A stretch of DNA of 14,811 bases from Paracoccaceae bacterium. GTDB taxonomy: Bacteria; Pseudomonadota; Alphaproteobacteria; Rhodobacterales; Rhodobacteraceae. The stretch covers positions 1 through 14,811 of the forward strand of contig SLPP01000001.1 of NCBI GenBank assembly GCA_007131945.1. The letters are read 5' to 3'. Positions 1-6,961 of this stretch are shown here, piece after piece; within the stretch, counting starts at the first letter, position 1; each line of letters starts with the position of its first letter. A program made the position numbers and the translations under genes. The notes under the pieces are model-generated. The model was not told where the DNA came from, did not search any database, and saw only the letters and a program-made list of their open reading frames with translations.

Positions 1-978
1 GGAGACAATCTCGAATACGAGGAGGTCTTCGTCACGATGGAGATTGCCGCGCGACCGGTCGGCGAGCGCCAGGCGGGCGAGGAGATCCTCGAGGCCGCGG
101 ATCCGGATCACGGCGATGTCGTGCAGAAGGCGCTTGCGGTCATGGCACGGAGCCACGACCTGCGCGCCGGCGTGGTGCTGGCCACGGCGCTGCTGTTCAC
201 CCGCGGGCTGCCCGGCTTCGCGGAGGGCACCGCCTATCTCCGCGGCTGCCTGGAGCGGTACTGGGACAGCTGTCACCCGCTGCTCGACGCCGATGACGAC
301 GACGATCCGACGATGCGGATCAATTCGCTGCAGGCGCTGGCGGCCACCGAGCCCGTCCTGCGCGGCCTGCGTCGGGCGCCGCTGAGTGAAAGCCGCGCCT
401 TCGGCCAGGTCACGCTGCGCGACATCCTGATCGCCAGCGGCCAGATCACCCTGTCCGAGGGCCAGGCGCCGAAGCTCGACAGTGCCGCGATCGCCGCGGC
501 CTTCCGCGACACCGCGGCCGAGACGCTGGACGCGGTCCTCGCCGGGGCTCGCGCGTCGCTGGAGAACCTGCAGGCGATCGAACGTGTCTTCAGCGAGAGG
601 ACACCGGGCCGGGGCCCGCAACTGGCAGAGCCGACAAGGCTCTTGCAGCAAATCGTTCAGCACCTTGCCGCCGCCACCGGCGAGGCGGTGACGCCGGCGG
701 GGGCATCCGATGCCGAACCGGAGGCGGCCGCCGCAGCGCCGGTCGCCGCCGCGGCGGCCGCGTCGGGCCAGATCGCATCGCCCGCCGACGTGCGTCGGTT
801 GATCGACGCGATCATCGCCTATTACCACAGGAACGAACCGTCGAGTCCGGTGCCGCTGATCCTCGAACGGGCGAAGCGGCTGGTCGGGGCCGATTTCCTG
901 GCGATCATGAAGGATATGGCGCCGCAGGGCGTCGACAACGTCAAGCAGATCGGGGGGCTTCGGGATGAAGGCCAGTGA
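1..978 (+). CDS. tssA: TssA, T6SS baseplate/sheath assembly protein (5' end missing)
   Basis: TssA coordinates baseplate docking and sheath-tube polymerisation in the cytoplasm. The frame is open from base 1, and the first visible residues GDNLEYEEVF match the conserved start of the ImpA N-terminal domain (G-[ED]-N-L-x-Y). The gene therefore begins left of the window, and the ATG at 37 is an internal methionine. About 325 residues are visible. They comprise the ImpA_N region (roughly visible residues 1-130), a helical middle, an Ala-rich linker around bases 700-775, and a C-terminal block containing YYHRNEPSSPVPLILERAKR, which is typical of the short TssA class. The protein ends IGGLRDEGQ. 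A 96-nt C-rich gap separates it from tssB. I am confident of the family. The true start and full length cannot be seen. Confidence 0.93.
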   Translation, partial: GDNLEYEEVFVTMEIAARPVGERQAGEEILEAADPDHGDVVQKALAVMARSHDLRAGVVLATALLFTRGLPGFAEGTAYLRGCLERYWDSCHPLLDADDDDDPTMRINSLQALAATEPVLRGLRRAPLSESRAFGQVTLRDILIASGQITLSEGQAPKLDSAAIAAAFRDTAAETLDAVLAGARASLENLQAIERVFSERTPGRGPQLAEPTRLLQQIVQHLAAATGEAVTPAGASDAEPEAAAAAPVAAAAAASGQIASPADVRRLIDAIIAYYHRNEPSSPVPLILERAKRLVGADFLAIMKDMAPQGVDNVKQIGGLRDEGQ

Positions 979-1078
979 CGCCGCCCCGCGCGCCCCACGC
1001 CCGCAGCCGCCGCCCCGTTTCCGCTCGCCCCGCCCGCCGTACAGCAACCCGTTTCCCGACCCAAGGAGTCGTCCATGA
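965..1078 (+). other. Short Pro/Arg-rich ORF bridging the tssA-tssB gap (coding status doubtful)
   Basis: An ATG at 965, inside the end of tssA in another frame, opens 37 codons that end at a TGA overlapping the tssB ATG (ATGA at 1075-1078). The product would be Pro- and Arg-rich with no recognisable domain. I see no good Shine-Dalgarno before it. In such C-rich DNA stops are rare, so chance is the simplest explanation. The underlying gap (981-1060) is strongly C-biased: 47 C against 18 G in 80 bases. It is listed mainly because it accounts for the whole spacer. Confidence 0.15.
1063..1068 (+). promoter_or_regulatory. Ribosome binding site of tssB
   Basis: AAGGAG lies six bases before the ATG at 1075. 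It is a near-consensus site, which suggests tssB initiates independently despite following tssA. Confidence 0.8.
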
Positions 1079-1590
1079 GCAGTTCGCAGAAGTTCATCGC
1101 CCGAAACCGGGCGCCGCGCGTGCAGATCGAGTATGACGTCGAGGTCTACGGCGCAGAGAAGAAGGTGCAACTGCCCTTCGTGATGGGCGTCATGGCCGAT
1201 CTTTCGGGTGCATCCGAAGTACCACTCCCCTCGGTTGCCGATCGCAAGTTCCTCGAGATCGATACCGACAATTTCGGCTCGCGGATGGCCGCGATCAAGC
1301 CGCGGGCGGTGTTCAGCGTGCCCAACGCGCTGACCGGCGAGGGCAACCTTTCGGTCGACATCACCTTCGAGAGCATGGACGACTTCACGCCGGGGGCCAT
1401 CGCGCGCAAGGTCGGCCCGCTGCGCGAGCTTCTGGAAGCGCGCACGCAGCTTGCCAACCTGATGACCTACATGGACGGCAAGAGCGGCGCCGAGGACCTC
1501 ATCGCGCGGGCGATGCAGGATCCGGCACTGCTGAAATCGCTGGCCGCGGCGCCGGCACCGAAAGACGACGAAGCAGCGGCGAAGGAGTGA
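1075..1590 (+). CDS. tssB: TssB, small sheath subunit (VipA/ImpB)
   Basis: TssB (171 residues, normal length) pairs with TssC to form the contractile sheath around the Hcp tube in the cytoplasm. Family signatures are clear: RVQIEYDVEVYGAEKKVQLP near residues 13-32, then FVMGVMADLSG, FLEIDTDNF, and the SVDITFESMDDFTPGAIARK block near residue 100. These are followed by the helix containing LLEARTQLANLMTYMDGK. The tail is Ala/Lys/Asp-rich, as is common. The ATG at 1075 has a strong ribosome binding site. The stop at 1588-1590 is five bases from the tssC ATG, so the two sheath genes are tightly coupled, which fits their obligate 1:1 assembly. In systems that carry TagJ, the N-terminal part of TssB is the reported TagJ contact (family knowledge). 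Nothing unusual was seen. Confidence 0.97.
   Translation: MSSSQKFIARNRAPRVQIEYDVEVYGAEKKVQLPFVMGVMADLSGASEVPLPSVADRKFLEIDTDNFGSRMAAIKPRAVFSVPNALTGEGNLSVDITFESMDDFTPGAIARKVGPLRELLEARTQLANLMTYMDGKSGAEDLIARAMQDPALLKSLAAAPAPKDDEAAAKE
1582..1587 (+). promoter_or_regulatory. Ribosome binding site that fixes the tssC start
   Basis: AAGGAG sits at the end of tssB, eight bases before the ATG at 1596. A GTG at 1587 in the same frame overlaps this site and so cannot use it, which makes 1596 the better start. Confidence 0.75.
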
Positions 1591-1595
1591 GTCAG

Positions 1596-3092
1596 ATGAG
1601 CGACACCTCTTCCCAGCAGGGCGCACAAGCCCAGGTCGAAGCCCTCGAGGCCGACGATTTCTCCGCGCTTCTGAACAAGGAGTTCCGGCCCAAGTCGGAC
1701 CAGGCGCGCAGCGCTGTCGAGACAGCCGTACGCACGCTCGCCGAGCAGGCGCTGGCGAATACGGCGCTGATCTCGGACGACGTGCTGCAGTCACTCGAGG
1801 CGATCATTGCCGAGATCGACCGCAAGCTGAGCGAGCAGGTCAACCTGATCCTGCATCACGAGGAGTTCCAGAAGCTGGAAAGCGCCTGGCGCGGCCTGCA
1901 CTATCTCGTCAACAACACCGAGAGCGACGAGATGCTCAAGATCCGCGTGATGAACATCTCGAAGAAGGATCTGCACAAGACCCTGCGCAAGTTCAAGGGA
2001 GCCGCCTGGGACCAGTCGCCGATCTTCAAGCGGCTCTACGAGGAGGAGTTCGGCCAGTTCGGCGGCGAACCGTATGGCTGTCTGGTCGGCGACTATCATT
2101 TCGACCACAGCCCGCCCGATGTCGAACTTCTCGGCGAGATGGCGAAGGTCGCGGCGGCGGCGCATGCACCCTTCATCGCCGGCGCCAGCCCCACGCTGAT
2201 GCAGTTCGACAGCTGGCAGGAACTGACCAATCCGCGCGATCTGGCGAAGATCACCGCGACGCCAGAATACGCCGCCTGGAACAGCCTGCGCAAGGCCGAG
2301 GACAGCAAGTACATCGGCCTCGCGATGCCGCGTTTCCTTGGCCGGCTGCCCTATGGCGCGAAATCCGATCCGGTCGAGGAATTTGCCTTCGAGGAGCATC
2401 TAGGCAACGCCGAATCCGAGAACTTCTCCTGGGTGAACGCGGCCTACGGTATGGCCGTGAACATCAACCGCTCGTTCAAGGAATACGGCTGGTGCTCGCG
2501 CATCCGGGGCGTGGAATCGGGTGGCACGGTGGCCAACCTGCCGACACATACCTTCCCCACAGACGATGGCGGCGTGGACATGAAATGCCCCACGGAGATC
2601 GCCATTGCCGACCGGCGCGAGGCCGAGCTTGCCAAGAGCGGACTGATGCCGCTGATCCATCGGAAGAACACCGACATGGCAGCCTTCATCGGCGCGCAGT
2701 CGCTGCACAAGCCGGCCGAATACGACGATCCGGACGCGACCGCGAACGCCAATCTGGCGGCGCGGCTGCCCTACCTTTTCGCGACCTGCCGCTTCGCCCA
2801 CTACCTGAAGTGCATGGTCCGCGACAAGATCGGCTCGTTCAAAAGCCGCGCCGACATGGAGAAATGGCTCAACAGCTGGATCCTGCAATATGTCGACCCG
2901 AACCCGGCCACTTCGAGCGAGACGGCGAAGGCGCGCAAGCCGCTGGCCGCGGCGCAGGTCGAGGTTGCCGAGGTCGAGGGCAATCCGGGGTATTACAGTT
3001 CCCGATTCTACCTGCGGCCGCATTACCAGCTCGAAGGGCTGACGGTGTCGCTGAGGCTTGTGTCGAAGCTTCCCAGCGAAAAGGGGGCATGA
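1596..3092 (+). CDS. tssC: TssC, large sheath subunit (VipB/ImpC)
   Basis: TssC (498 residues from the ATG at 1596) forms the helical contractile sheath with TssB. Contraction drives the Hcp-VgrG-PAAR spike outward. Signatures along the protein are the N-terminal acidic block (LEADDFSALLNKEF), the helix with IDRKLSEQVNLILHHEEFQK, then ESAWRGLHYLVNNTE, GCLVGDYHFDHS, the core FGAQS-like motif written here as HRKNTDMAAFIGAQSLHKP, and ANLAARLPYLFATCRFAHYL before RDKIGSF. The C-terminal part, with PGYYSSRFYLRPHYQLEGL, is standard. ClpV of the canonical class recognises the TssC N-terminal helix after contraction. A GTG nine bases upstream would add MSQ but lacks a usable ribosome binding site. The length is normal for the family. 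Confidence 0.98.
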   Translation: MSDTSSQQGAQAQVEALEADDFSALLNKEFRPKSDQARSAVETAVRTLAEQALANTALISDDVLQSLEAIIAEIDRKLSEQVNLILHHEEFQKLESAWRGLHYLVNNTESDEMLKIRVMNISKKDLHKTLRKFKGAAWDQSPIFKRLYEEEFGQFGGEPYGCLVGDYHFDHSPPDVELLGEMAKVAAAAHAPFIAGASPTLMQFDSWQELTNPRDLAKITATPEYAAWNSLRKAEDSKYIGLAMPRFLGRLPYGAKSDPVEEFAFEEHLGNAESENFSWVNAAYGMAVNINRSFKEYGWCSRIRGVESGGTVANLPTHTFPTDDGGVDMKCPTEIAIADRREAELAKSGLMPLIHRKNTDMAAFIGAQSLHKPAEYDDPDATANANLAARLPYLFATCRFAHYLKCMVRDKIGSFKSRADMEKWLNSWILQYVDPNPATSSETAKARKPLAAAQVEVAEVEGNPGYYSSRFYLRPHYQLEGLTVSLRLVSKLPSEKGA

Positions 3093-3136
3093 CCGCGCCC
3101 GGTCCCGCCGACCGCGTGCGGGGCCGGGTAAATTAA
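3089..3136 (+). other. 15-codon ORF overlapping the tssC stop (possible leader, doubtful)
   Basis: ATGA at 3089-3092 joins the tssC stop to a 15-codon ORF (MTAPGPADRVRGRVN) ending in TAA at 3134-3136. It covers the first hairpin of the hcp leader and stops just after it. The purine run before it (3082-3087) is only one base from the ATG, which is poor spacing. Re-initiating ribosomes could in principle open the hairpin. Chance remains likely. Confidence 0.12.
3098..3128 (+). promoter_or_regulatory. Stem-loop in the tssC-hcp gap
   Basis: Arms 3098-3108 and 3118-3128 pair over 11 bp (ten Watson-Crick pairs plus one G-U at 3103/3123) around a 9-nt loop. The hairpin is followed by TAAATTAA rather than a T-run, so it is not a convincing intrinsic terminator. 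It could slow polymerase, or protect an mRNA end created by processing between the sheath genes and hcp. The structure is read from sequence and the function is inferred. Confidence 0.5.
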
Positions 3137-3145
3137 CTGGCAACC

Positions 3146-3163
3146 GCGGGCGGTCGTGCCCGC
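3146..3163 (+). promoter_or_regulatory. Second stem-loop in the hcp leader
   Basis: GCGGGC (3146-3151) and GCCCGC (3158-3163) form a perfect 6-bp stem with a 6-nt loop, ending eight bases before the hcp ribosome binding site (GGAGG, 3172-3176). It would leave the binding site single-stranded. A role in hcp mRNA stability or translation is possible but unproven. Confidence 0.35.
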
Positions 3164-3171
3164 AAGGCAAC

Positions 3172-3176
3172 GGAGG
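3172..3176 (+). promoter_or_regulatory. Ribosome binding site that fixes the hcp start
   Basis: GGAGG is placed six bases before the ATG at 3183. The longer frame from the GTG at 3156 would add nine residues absent from Hcp proteins and would begin inside a hairpin. Confidence 0.8.
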
Positions 3177-3182
3177 AAAGGC

Positions 3183-3668
3183 ATGAGCTACGACATTCAC
3201 CTGAAGATAGAGGGCGTAAGCGGCGAGTCCCGCACCGACGGATTCAAGGACTGGATCGACGTGCTCTCCTGGTCCTGGGGCGCGTCGAACGCGGGCAGTT
3301 TCCACATCGCGCGCGGCGGCGGCTCGGGCAGGGCCAATTTCAACGACCTGTCGATCACCAAATACGTCGATCTGGCGACCACAGAGTTGATGCGATCCGT
3401 TTCGCAGGGCACCCATTTCCCGAAGGCGCATCTGGTCCTGCGCAAGGCGGCCGGAGCGGAAGCCCTCAAGTATCTGGAAATCGATTTCGAGGAGCTCATG
3501 GTCACCTCACTCAGCACCGGCGGCACCGGCGGCGAGGATCGGTTGACCGAGAACATCACGCTGAACTTCGCCAAGTTCAAGATGAAGTACACCGAGCAAC
3601 TGGAAACCGGCGGTACCGGCAAGACGCCCGACTTCATCTTTTCGATCGCCGAACAAAAAGAGGCCTGA
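3183..3668 (+). CDS. hcp: Hcp (TssD), T6SS tube protein
   Basis: Hcp forms hexameric rings that stack into the inner tube expelled by sheath contraction, and it can carry small effectors in its lumen. The 161-residue product starts MSYDIHLKIEGV, as expected. It contains IDVLSWSWGASNAGS (near 24-38), the Gly-rich extended loop GGGSGRANFNDLSITKYVD, and the diagnostic STGGTGGEDRLTENITLNFA near residues 108-127, so it is of the Pseudomonas Hcp1 type. There is no C-terminal toxin extension, so this is a plain structural Hcp. It has a strong ribosome binding site and hairpins in the gaps on both sides. That arrangement fits a transcript segment needing higher output than its neighbours, because many Hcp copies are used per firing event (inference). 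Confidence 0.98.
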   Translation: MSYDIHLKIEGVSGESRTDGFKDWIDVLSWSWGASNAGSFHIARGGGSGRANFNDLSITKYVDLATTELMRSVSQGTHFPKAHLVLRKAAGAEALKYLEIDFEELMVTSLSTGGTGGEDRLTENITLNFAKFKMKYTEQLETGGTGKTPDFIFSIAEQKEA

Positions 3669-3685
3669 GAGCCGAGGGTCCGACG

Positions 3686-3703
3686 CCCGGCGCTGTCGCC
3701 GGG
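3686..3703 (+). promoter_or_regulatory. Stem-loop after hcp
   Basis: CCCGGCG (3686-3692) and CGCCGGG (3697-3703) form a perfect 7-bp GC stem with a CTGT tetraloop, starting 17 bases after the hcp stop. No T-run follows (AAGAGAAC), so full termination is unlikely. It may act as a 3' stabiliser of hcp mRNA or a partial attenuator before tagJ. The function is inferred. Confidence 0.45.
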
Positions 3704-3752
3704 AAGAGAACGCGCTCGGAACCCCGGGTGGCGGGCCCACATCCTTTCCGAC

Positions 3753-3756
3753 GGAG
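3753..3756 (+). promoter_or_regulatory. Ribosome binding site supporting a TTG start for tagJ
   Basis: GGAG lies seven bases before the TTG at 3764. The in-frame GTG at 3728 would place this site inside the coding region and add 12 residues that do not resemble the family. Confidence 0.6.
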
Positions 3757-3763
3757 CCTTTGT

Positions 3764-4576
3764 TTGTCCGAAACCGCGACCCAGCTGCTCAAGGAAGGCG
3801 ACCTGGACGGGGCGCTGCAGGCTCTGCAGGCGGCCGTGCGCAGCGCCCCCGCCGATGCGAAGCTGCGCGTCTTCCTGTTCCAGGTGCTCTGCATCCTCGG
3901 CGAATGGAAGCGCGCGATCGCGCAGCTCAAGCTCTGCGCCGAGCTCGATCCGCGCGCCATCCCGATGGCGCAGACCTATCGCGAGGCGATCATATGCGAG
4001 CTGCATCGCGCCCGGGTCTTCGCCGGCGAGACGGCGCCGATGGTCCTGGGCGATCCACAGCAATGGCTGGCGCTGTTGATACAGGCGCAGGGCCATCTGG
4101 CGCGGGGCGAGGTCGCGCAAGCCGACGCGTTGCGCAGCCAGGCGTTCGACATGGCACCGGCGAGCCCGGGGGAGATCGACGGAACCCGCTTCGAATGGAT
4201 CGCCGATGCCGACATGCGGCTCGGCCCGGTTCTGGAGGCGGTAATCAACGGGCGCTACTTCTGGGTGCCGTTCCGGGCGATCCGCAGCCTCAGCCTCGAT
4301 CCGCCGGAGGATTTGCGCGACTCGGTGTGGATGCCGGCGCAGATCCAGCTCGTCAGCGAAGGCGAGGTCGTAGCACTGATCCCCACCCGCTACCCCGGCA
4401 CGGTCGAGCACGGCTCGGCGGCCGAGAAGCTTGCCCGCGCCACCGGCTGGACCGAGGCGGGGGCAGGTCTTTACACCGGTATCGGGCAGCGGGTCCTGTC
4501 CTGCGACACGGTCGAGGTGGCGCTGATGGATGCCCGCCGTATCGTGCTCGATCCCGTGCCGGCCGAGGCGGGATAG
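3764..4576 (+). CDS. tagJ: TagJ (ImpE/SciE family), T6SS accessory protein
   Basis: TagJ is a cytoplasmic accessory protein found in a subset of T6SS. It contacts the N-terminus of TssB and is thought to modulate sheath handling by ClpV. From the TTG at 3764 the protein has 270 residues, the usual ImpE length. The N-terminal third is TPR-like, with LLKEGDLDGALQALQAAVR near the start and a second helical pair around GEWKRAIAQLKLCAELDP. The C-terminal half carries the family hallmark GRYFWVPFRAIRSLSLDPP from about residue 163, followed by DSVWMPAQIQL and ALIPTRYPGT. The rare TTG start is chosen on its ribosome binding site and on the family-like start after it. A GTG at 3728 is the alternative. 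The stop is four bases from tssE. Its presence places the system among TagJ-containing T6SS. Confidence 0.93.
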   Translation: MSETATQLLKEGDLDGALQALQAAVRSAPADAKLRVFLFQVLCILGEWKRAIAQLKLCAELDPRAIPMAQTYREAIICELHRARVFAGETAPMVLGDPQQWLALLIQAQGHLARGEVAQADALRSQAFDMAPASPGEIDGTRFEWIADADMRLGPVLEAVINGRYFWVPFRAIRSLSLDPPEDLRDSVWMPAQIQLVSEGEVVALIPTRYPGTVEHGSAAEKLARATGWTEAGAGLYTGIGQRVLSCDTVEVALMDARRIVLDPVPAEAG

Positions 4577-4580
4577 CGCG

Positions 4581-5078
4581 ATGGCCGACCGCACGATTAG
4601 CGAACGGCTGCAACCTGCCCTGCTCGACCGGCTCACCGACGAGCAGCCGGACAAGCAGACCGAGCCGCGCGAGCAGCGGGTGATCGATGTCCGGCGGCTG
4701 CGCGAGATCGTCCAGCGCGACCTTGCCTGGCTTCTGAACACGCAGAACGCCGACAGCTGGATCGATCCCGACCGCCATCCCCATGCCGCGCGATCGGTCC
4801 TGAACTTCGGCATCGGCGATCTTTCCGGCAGCTTCGCGACCGGCGACCGCGCCAGCGCCATCCGCGAATCGATCCGCCAGGCGATCGAGGTCTTCGAGCC
4901 GCGGCTGCGGCGAGACACGGTGCAGGTCGAACTCAGTCCGCAGACGGTCGAGCACGGTGTCGTCGTCACCTTCGAGATCCGCGCCGAGATGTGGGCGCTC
5001 CCGGTGCCGATGGAGCTCTATCTGCGCAGCGAGATCGACGTGATGACGGGCGATGTCCGGATCGAGCGGGTGGCTTGA
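4581..5078 (+). CDS. tssE: TssE, gp25-like baseplate protein
   Basis: TssE is the T6SS counterpart of phage T4 gp25. It nucleates sheath assembly at the baseplate wedge together with TssF and TssG. The 165-residue protein has the lysozyme-like gp25 fold signatures: VLNFGIGDLSG near residues 74-84, then the helix with SIRQAIEVFEPRLRRDTVQV, which holds the conserved FEPRL motif, and a final strand pair (VVVTFEIRAEMW, PVPMELYLRSEID). The ATG at 4581 follows the tagJ stop by four bases and lacks a strong ribosome binding site of its own. This suggests re-initiation from tagJ. The TGA shares its A with the ATG of tssF (TGATG at 5076-5080). An upstream in-frame ATG at 4530 would extend the protein back into tagJ and gives a non-homologous N-terminus. 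Confidence 0.95.
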   Translation: MADRTISERLQPALLDRLTDEQPDKQTEPREQRVIDVRRLREIVQRDLAWLLNTQNADSWIDPDRHPHAARSVLNFGIGDLSGSFATGDRASAIRESIRQAIEVFEPRLRRDTVQVELSPQTVEHGVVVTFEIRAEMWALPVPMELYLRSEIDVMTGDVRIERVA

Positions 5079-6961
5079 TGGATACGCGCCTGCTCTCGCA
5101 TTACGAGGCCGAGCTTGCTTTCCTGCGCGACATGGGTGCCGAGTTTGCCGCGGCCTATCCCAAGATCGCGAGCCGCCTCGGCATGGAGGGGCTCGAGGTC
5201 CTCGACCCCTATGTCGAGCGGCTGCTGGAGGGCACGGCCTTTCTGGCCGCGCGGGTGCAGTTGGAAATCGAGCAGCAGTTCCCGGCCTTCACCTCGAACC
5301 TGCTGGAAATCGTCTATCCGCATTACCTCGCGCCGACGCCGTCGATGATGGTCGCGGCCTTCGAGCCGGACATCAACAATGCCGGCGTCAAGTCGGGTTT
5401 CCTGCTCAGGCGGCACACGCAGCTGCGCTCGCGCGTGATCGAGGGCGAGCAGACCGCCTGCATCTACCGCACTGCCGCCGATGTCACGCTCTGGCCGCTG
5501 AAGATCGCCGAGGCGCAGTATATCGCCAGCCGCGGGGAACTGGTGGCGGCGAACGTGGCGCGCGACACCGCGGCGCGGGCAGGCATCCGGTTGCGGCTTC
5601 AGCGCACCGACAACGAGCCGATGGCGGATCTGCCTCTCGACCGGCTGGTGCTGCATCTGAGCGGCCCGGGAAGCGCACCGCACGAACTGCACGAGGCGCT
5701 TGCCACGCGGGTCCTGGGTCTCGCCGGCCGGGCGACCGATCCGCGCGCCGACTGGGTCGCGCATCTGCGCGGGGCGGCCGTCAGCCCGCGCGGCTTCGAG
5801 CGCGAGGAGGCGCTGCTGCCCCTGCCCCGGCGCAGCTTCGACGGCTACCGGCTGCTGCAGGAGTACTTCGCCATGCCGCAGCGGTTTCATTTCGTCGAAC
5901 TCGCCGGCCTGTTGCCGGCGGTTCAGCGCGCCGAGGGCGACGCGGTCGATGTCTACATCCTGCTCGCCGAACCGCTGCGCAACGAGGGGGCGGCGGTCCA
6001 TCCAGGCGCCTTCGTGCTGAACGCGGTGCCGGCCGTCAACCTGTTCGAGCGCCGCTTCGACCGCGTTCTGGTCAGCCAGGCCGATGTCGAACACCATGTC
6101 GTGCCGAACCGGACCGCACCGCTCGACTACGAGGTCTACATGATCCGGTCGGTCACCGGCGTGAGCGGCGAGGGACGGGCGGATATTCCCTTCGTGCCAT
6201 TCTATTCCGCCACCGACCTGACCTCGGCGGGATCGGCGCATTCGGCTTATTTCACGATACGTCGAATGATGCGTCAGCGAACCGAGCGCGAGCGGCTGCG
6301 CGGCACACGCACATCCTATCTCGGTTCTGAGATCTTCCTGTCGCTCGTCGATCGCGACCAGGCGCCCTATCCGGCCGACCTGAACCAGATCGCCGTCCGG
6401 GGGCTGGTGACGAATCGCGACCTGCCGCTGCTGCTGTCCACCGGCGGGCGCGACATGTTCCACCTGCCGGAGGGGGGGCCGGTCCTTTCCGTCTCGACCC
6501 CGGTGCCACCGACCCGGCCACAGCCCAGCCTCGGCCATGGCGACACCGCCTGGCGGCTGATCAGCCATCTCAGCCTGAACTACCTCTCGATCGCCGAAAC
6601 CGAGGCCGAGGGCGGCGGCGCTGCCGCCGCGCTGCGCGAGATGATCGGGCTCTATGTCCCGCCCGGCGATCGCGCGCTAAGCCAGCAGGTCGAGGGCATC
6701 GTCGGGGTCGAAACGCGGCCGATCGTGCGGCGGATGACCCACGAGGTGCTGTCGACTGCCGTGCGCGGGCTCGAGATCCGGCTCGACCTCGACGAAAGCT
6801 TCTTCGAGGGAACCGGCGTCTACGCCCTGGGCGGGGTGCTCGAGCGGTTCTTCCGAAAGTATGTGGCGATCAATTCCTTCACCGAAACGGTCCTCAGGAC
6901 CCAGCAACGCGGAGAGATCATCCGATGGAAGCCGGGAGGCGGCCTGGGTCGGATGATCTGA
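5078..6961 (+). CDS. tssF: TssF, baseplate wedge protein (ImpG/VasA)
   Basis: TssF (627 residues, family-typical) forms the TssF2-TssG wedge of the T6SS baseplate that binds TssK, TssE and the VgrG hub. The N-terminus (LLSHYEAELAFLRDMGAEFA, then AAYPKIASRLGM) is highly diagnostic. It is followed by DPYVERLLEGTAFLAARVQL and FTSNLLEIVYPHYLAPTPSM. Later markers include FHFVELAGLLP, NLFERRFDRV, SLVDRDQAPYPADLNQIAVR and the C-terminal FFEGTGVYALGGVLERFFRK before NSFTETVL. The start overlaps the tssE stop by one base (TGATG). The 3' end overlaps tssG by 37 nt, a compact arrangement often seen for this pair and consistent with coupled synthesis of the wedge complex. An upstream in-frame start at 4991 lies inside tssE and is rejected. 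Confidence 0.97.
   Translation: MDTRLLSHYEAELAFLRDMGAEFAAAYPKIASRLGMEGLEVLDPYVERLLEGTAFLAARVQLEIEQQFPAFTSNLLEIVYPHYLAPTPSMMVAAFEPDINNAGVKSGFLLRRHTQLRSRVIEGEQTACIYRTAADVTLWPLKIAEAQYIASRGELVAANVARDTAARAGIRLRLQRTDNEPMADLPLDRLVLHLSGPGSAPHELHEALATRVLGLAGRATDPRADWVAHLRGAAVSPRGFEREEALLPLPRRSFDGYRLLQEYFAMPQRFHFVELAGLLPAVQRAEGDAVDVYILLAEPLRNEGAAVHPGAFVLNAVPAVNLFERRFDRVLVSQADVEHHVVPNRTAPLDYEVYMIRSVTGVSGEGRADIPFVPFYSATDLTSAGSAHSAYFTIRRMMRQRTERERLRGTRTSYLGSEIFLSLVDRDQAPYPADLNQIAVRGLVTNRDLPLLLSTGGRDMFHLPEGGPVLSVSTPVPPTRPQPSLGHGDTAWRLISHLSLNYLSIAETEAEGGGAAAALREMIGLYVPPGDRALSQQVEGIVGVETRPIVRRMTHEVLSTAVRGLEIRLDLDESFFEGTGVYALGGVLERFFRKYVAINSFTETVLRTQQRGEIIRWKPGGGLGRMI

Noticed and set aside
37..978. ATG at 37 as the true start of tssA
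   Set aside because: The same frame is open to base 1, and the residues before this Met carry the conserved ImpA N-terminal motif, so the gene starts outside the window.
3686..3703. Rho-independent terminator after hcp
   Set aside because: The stem is good, but no T-run follows, and tagJ continues on the same strand soon after.
3197..4969. 590-codon minus-strand ORF
   Set aside because: It is antisense to hcp, tagJ and tssE, which have clear family signatures. It crosses several gene boundaries and has the Arg/Ser-rich composition of GC-driven shadow frames.
5018..6568. 516-codon minus-strand ORF
   Set aside because: It is antisense to tssF. Long open frames opposite real genes are expected in GC-rich DNA, and no domain is recognisable.
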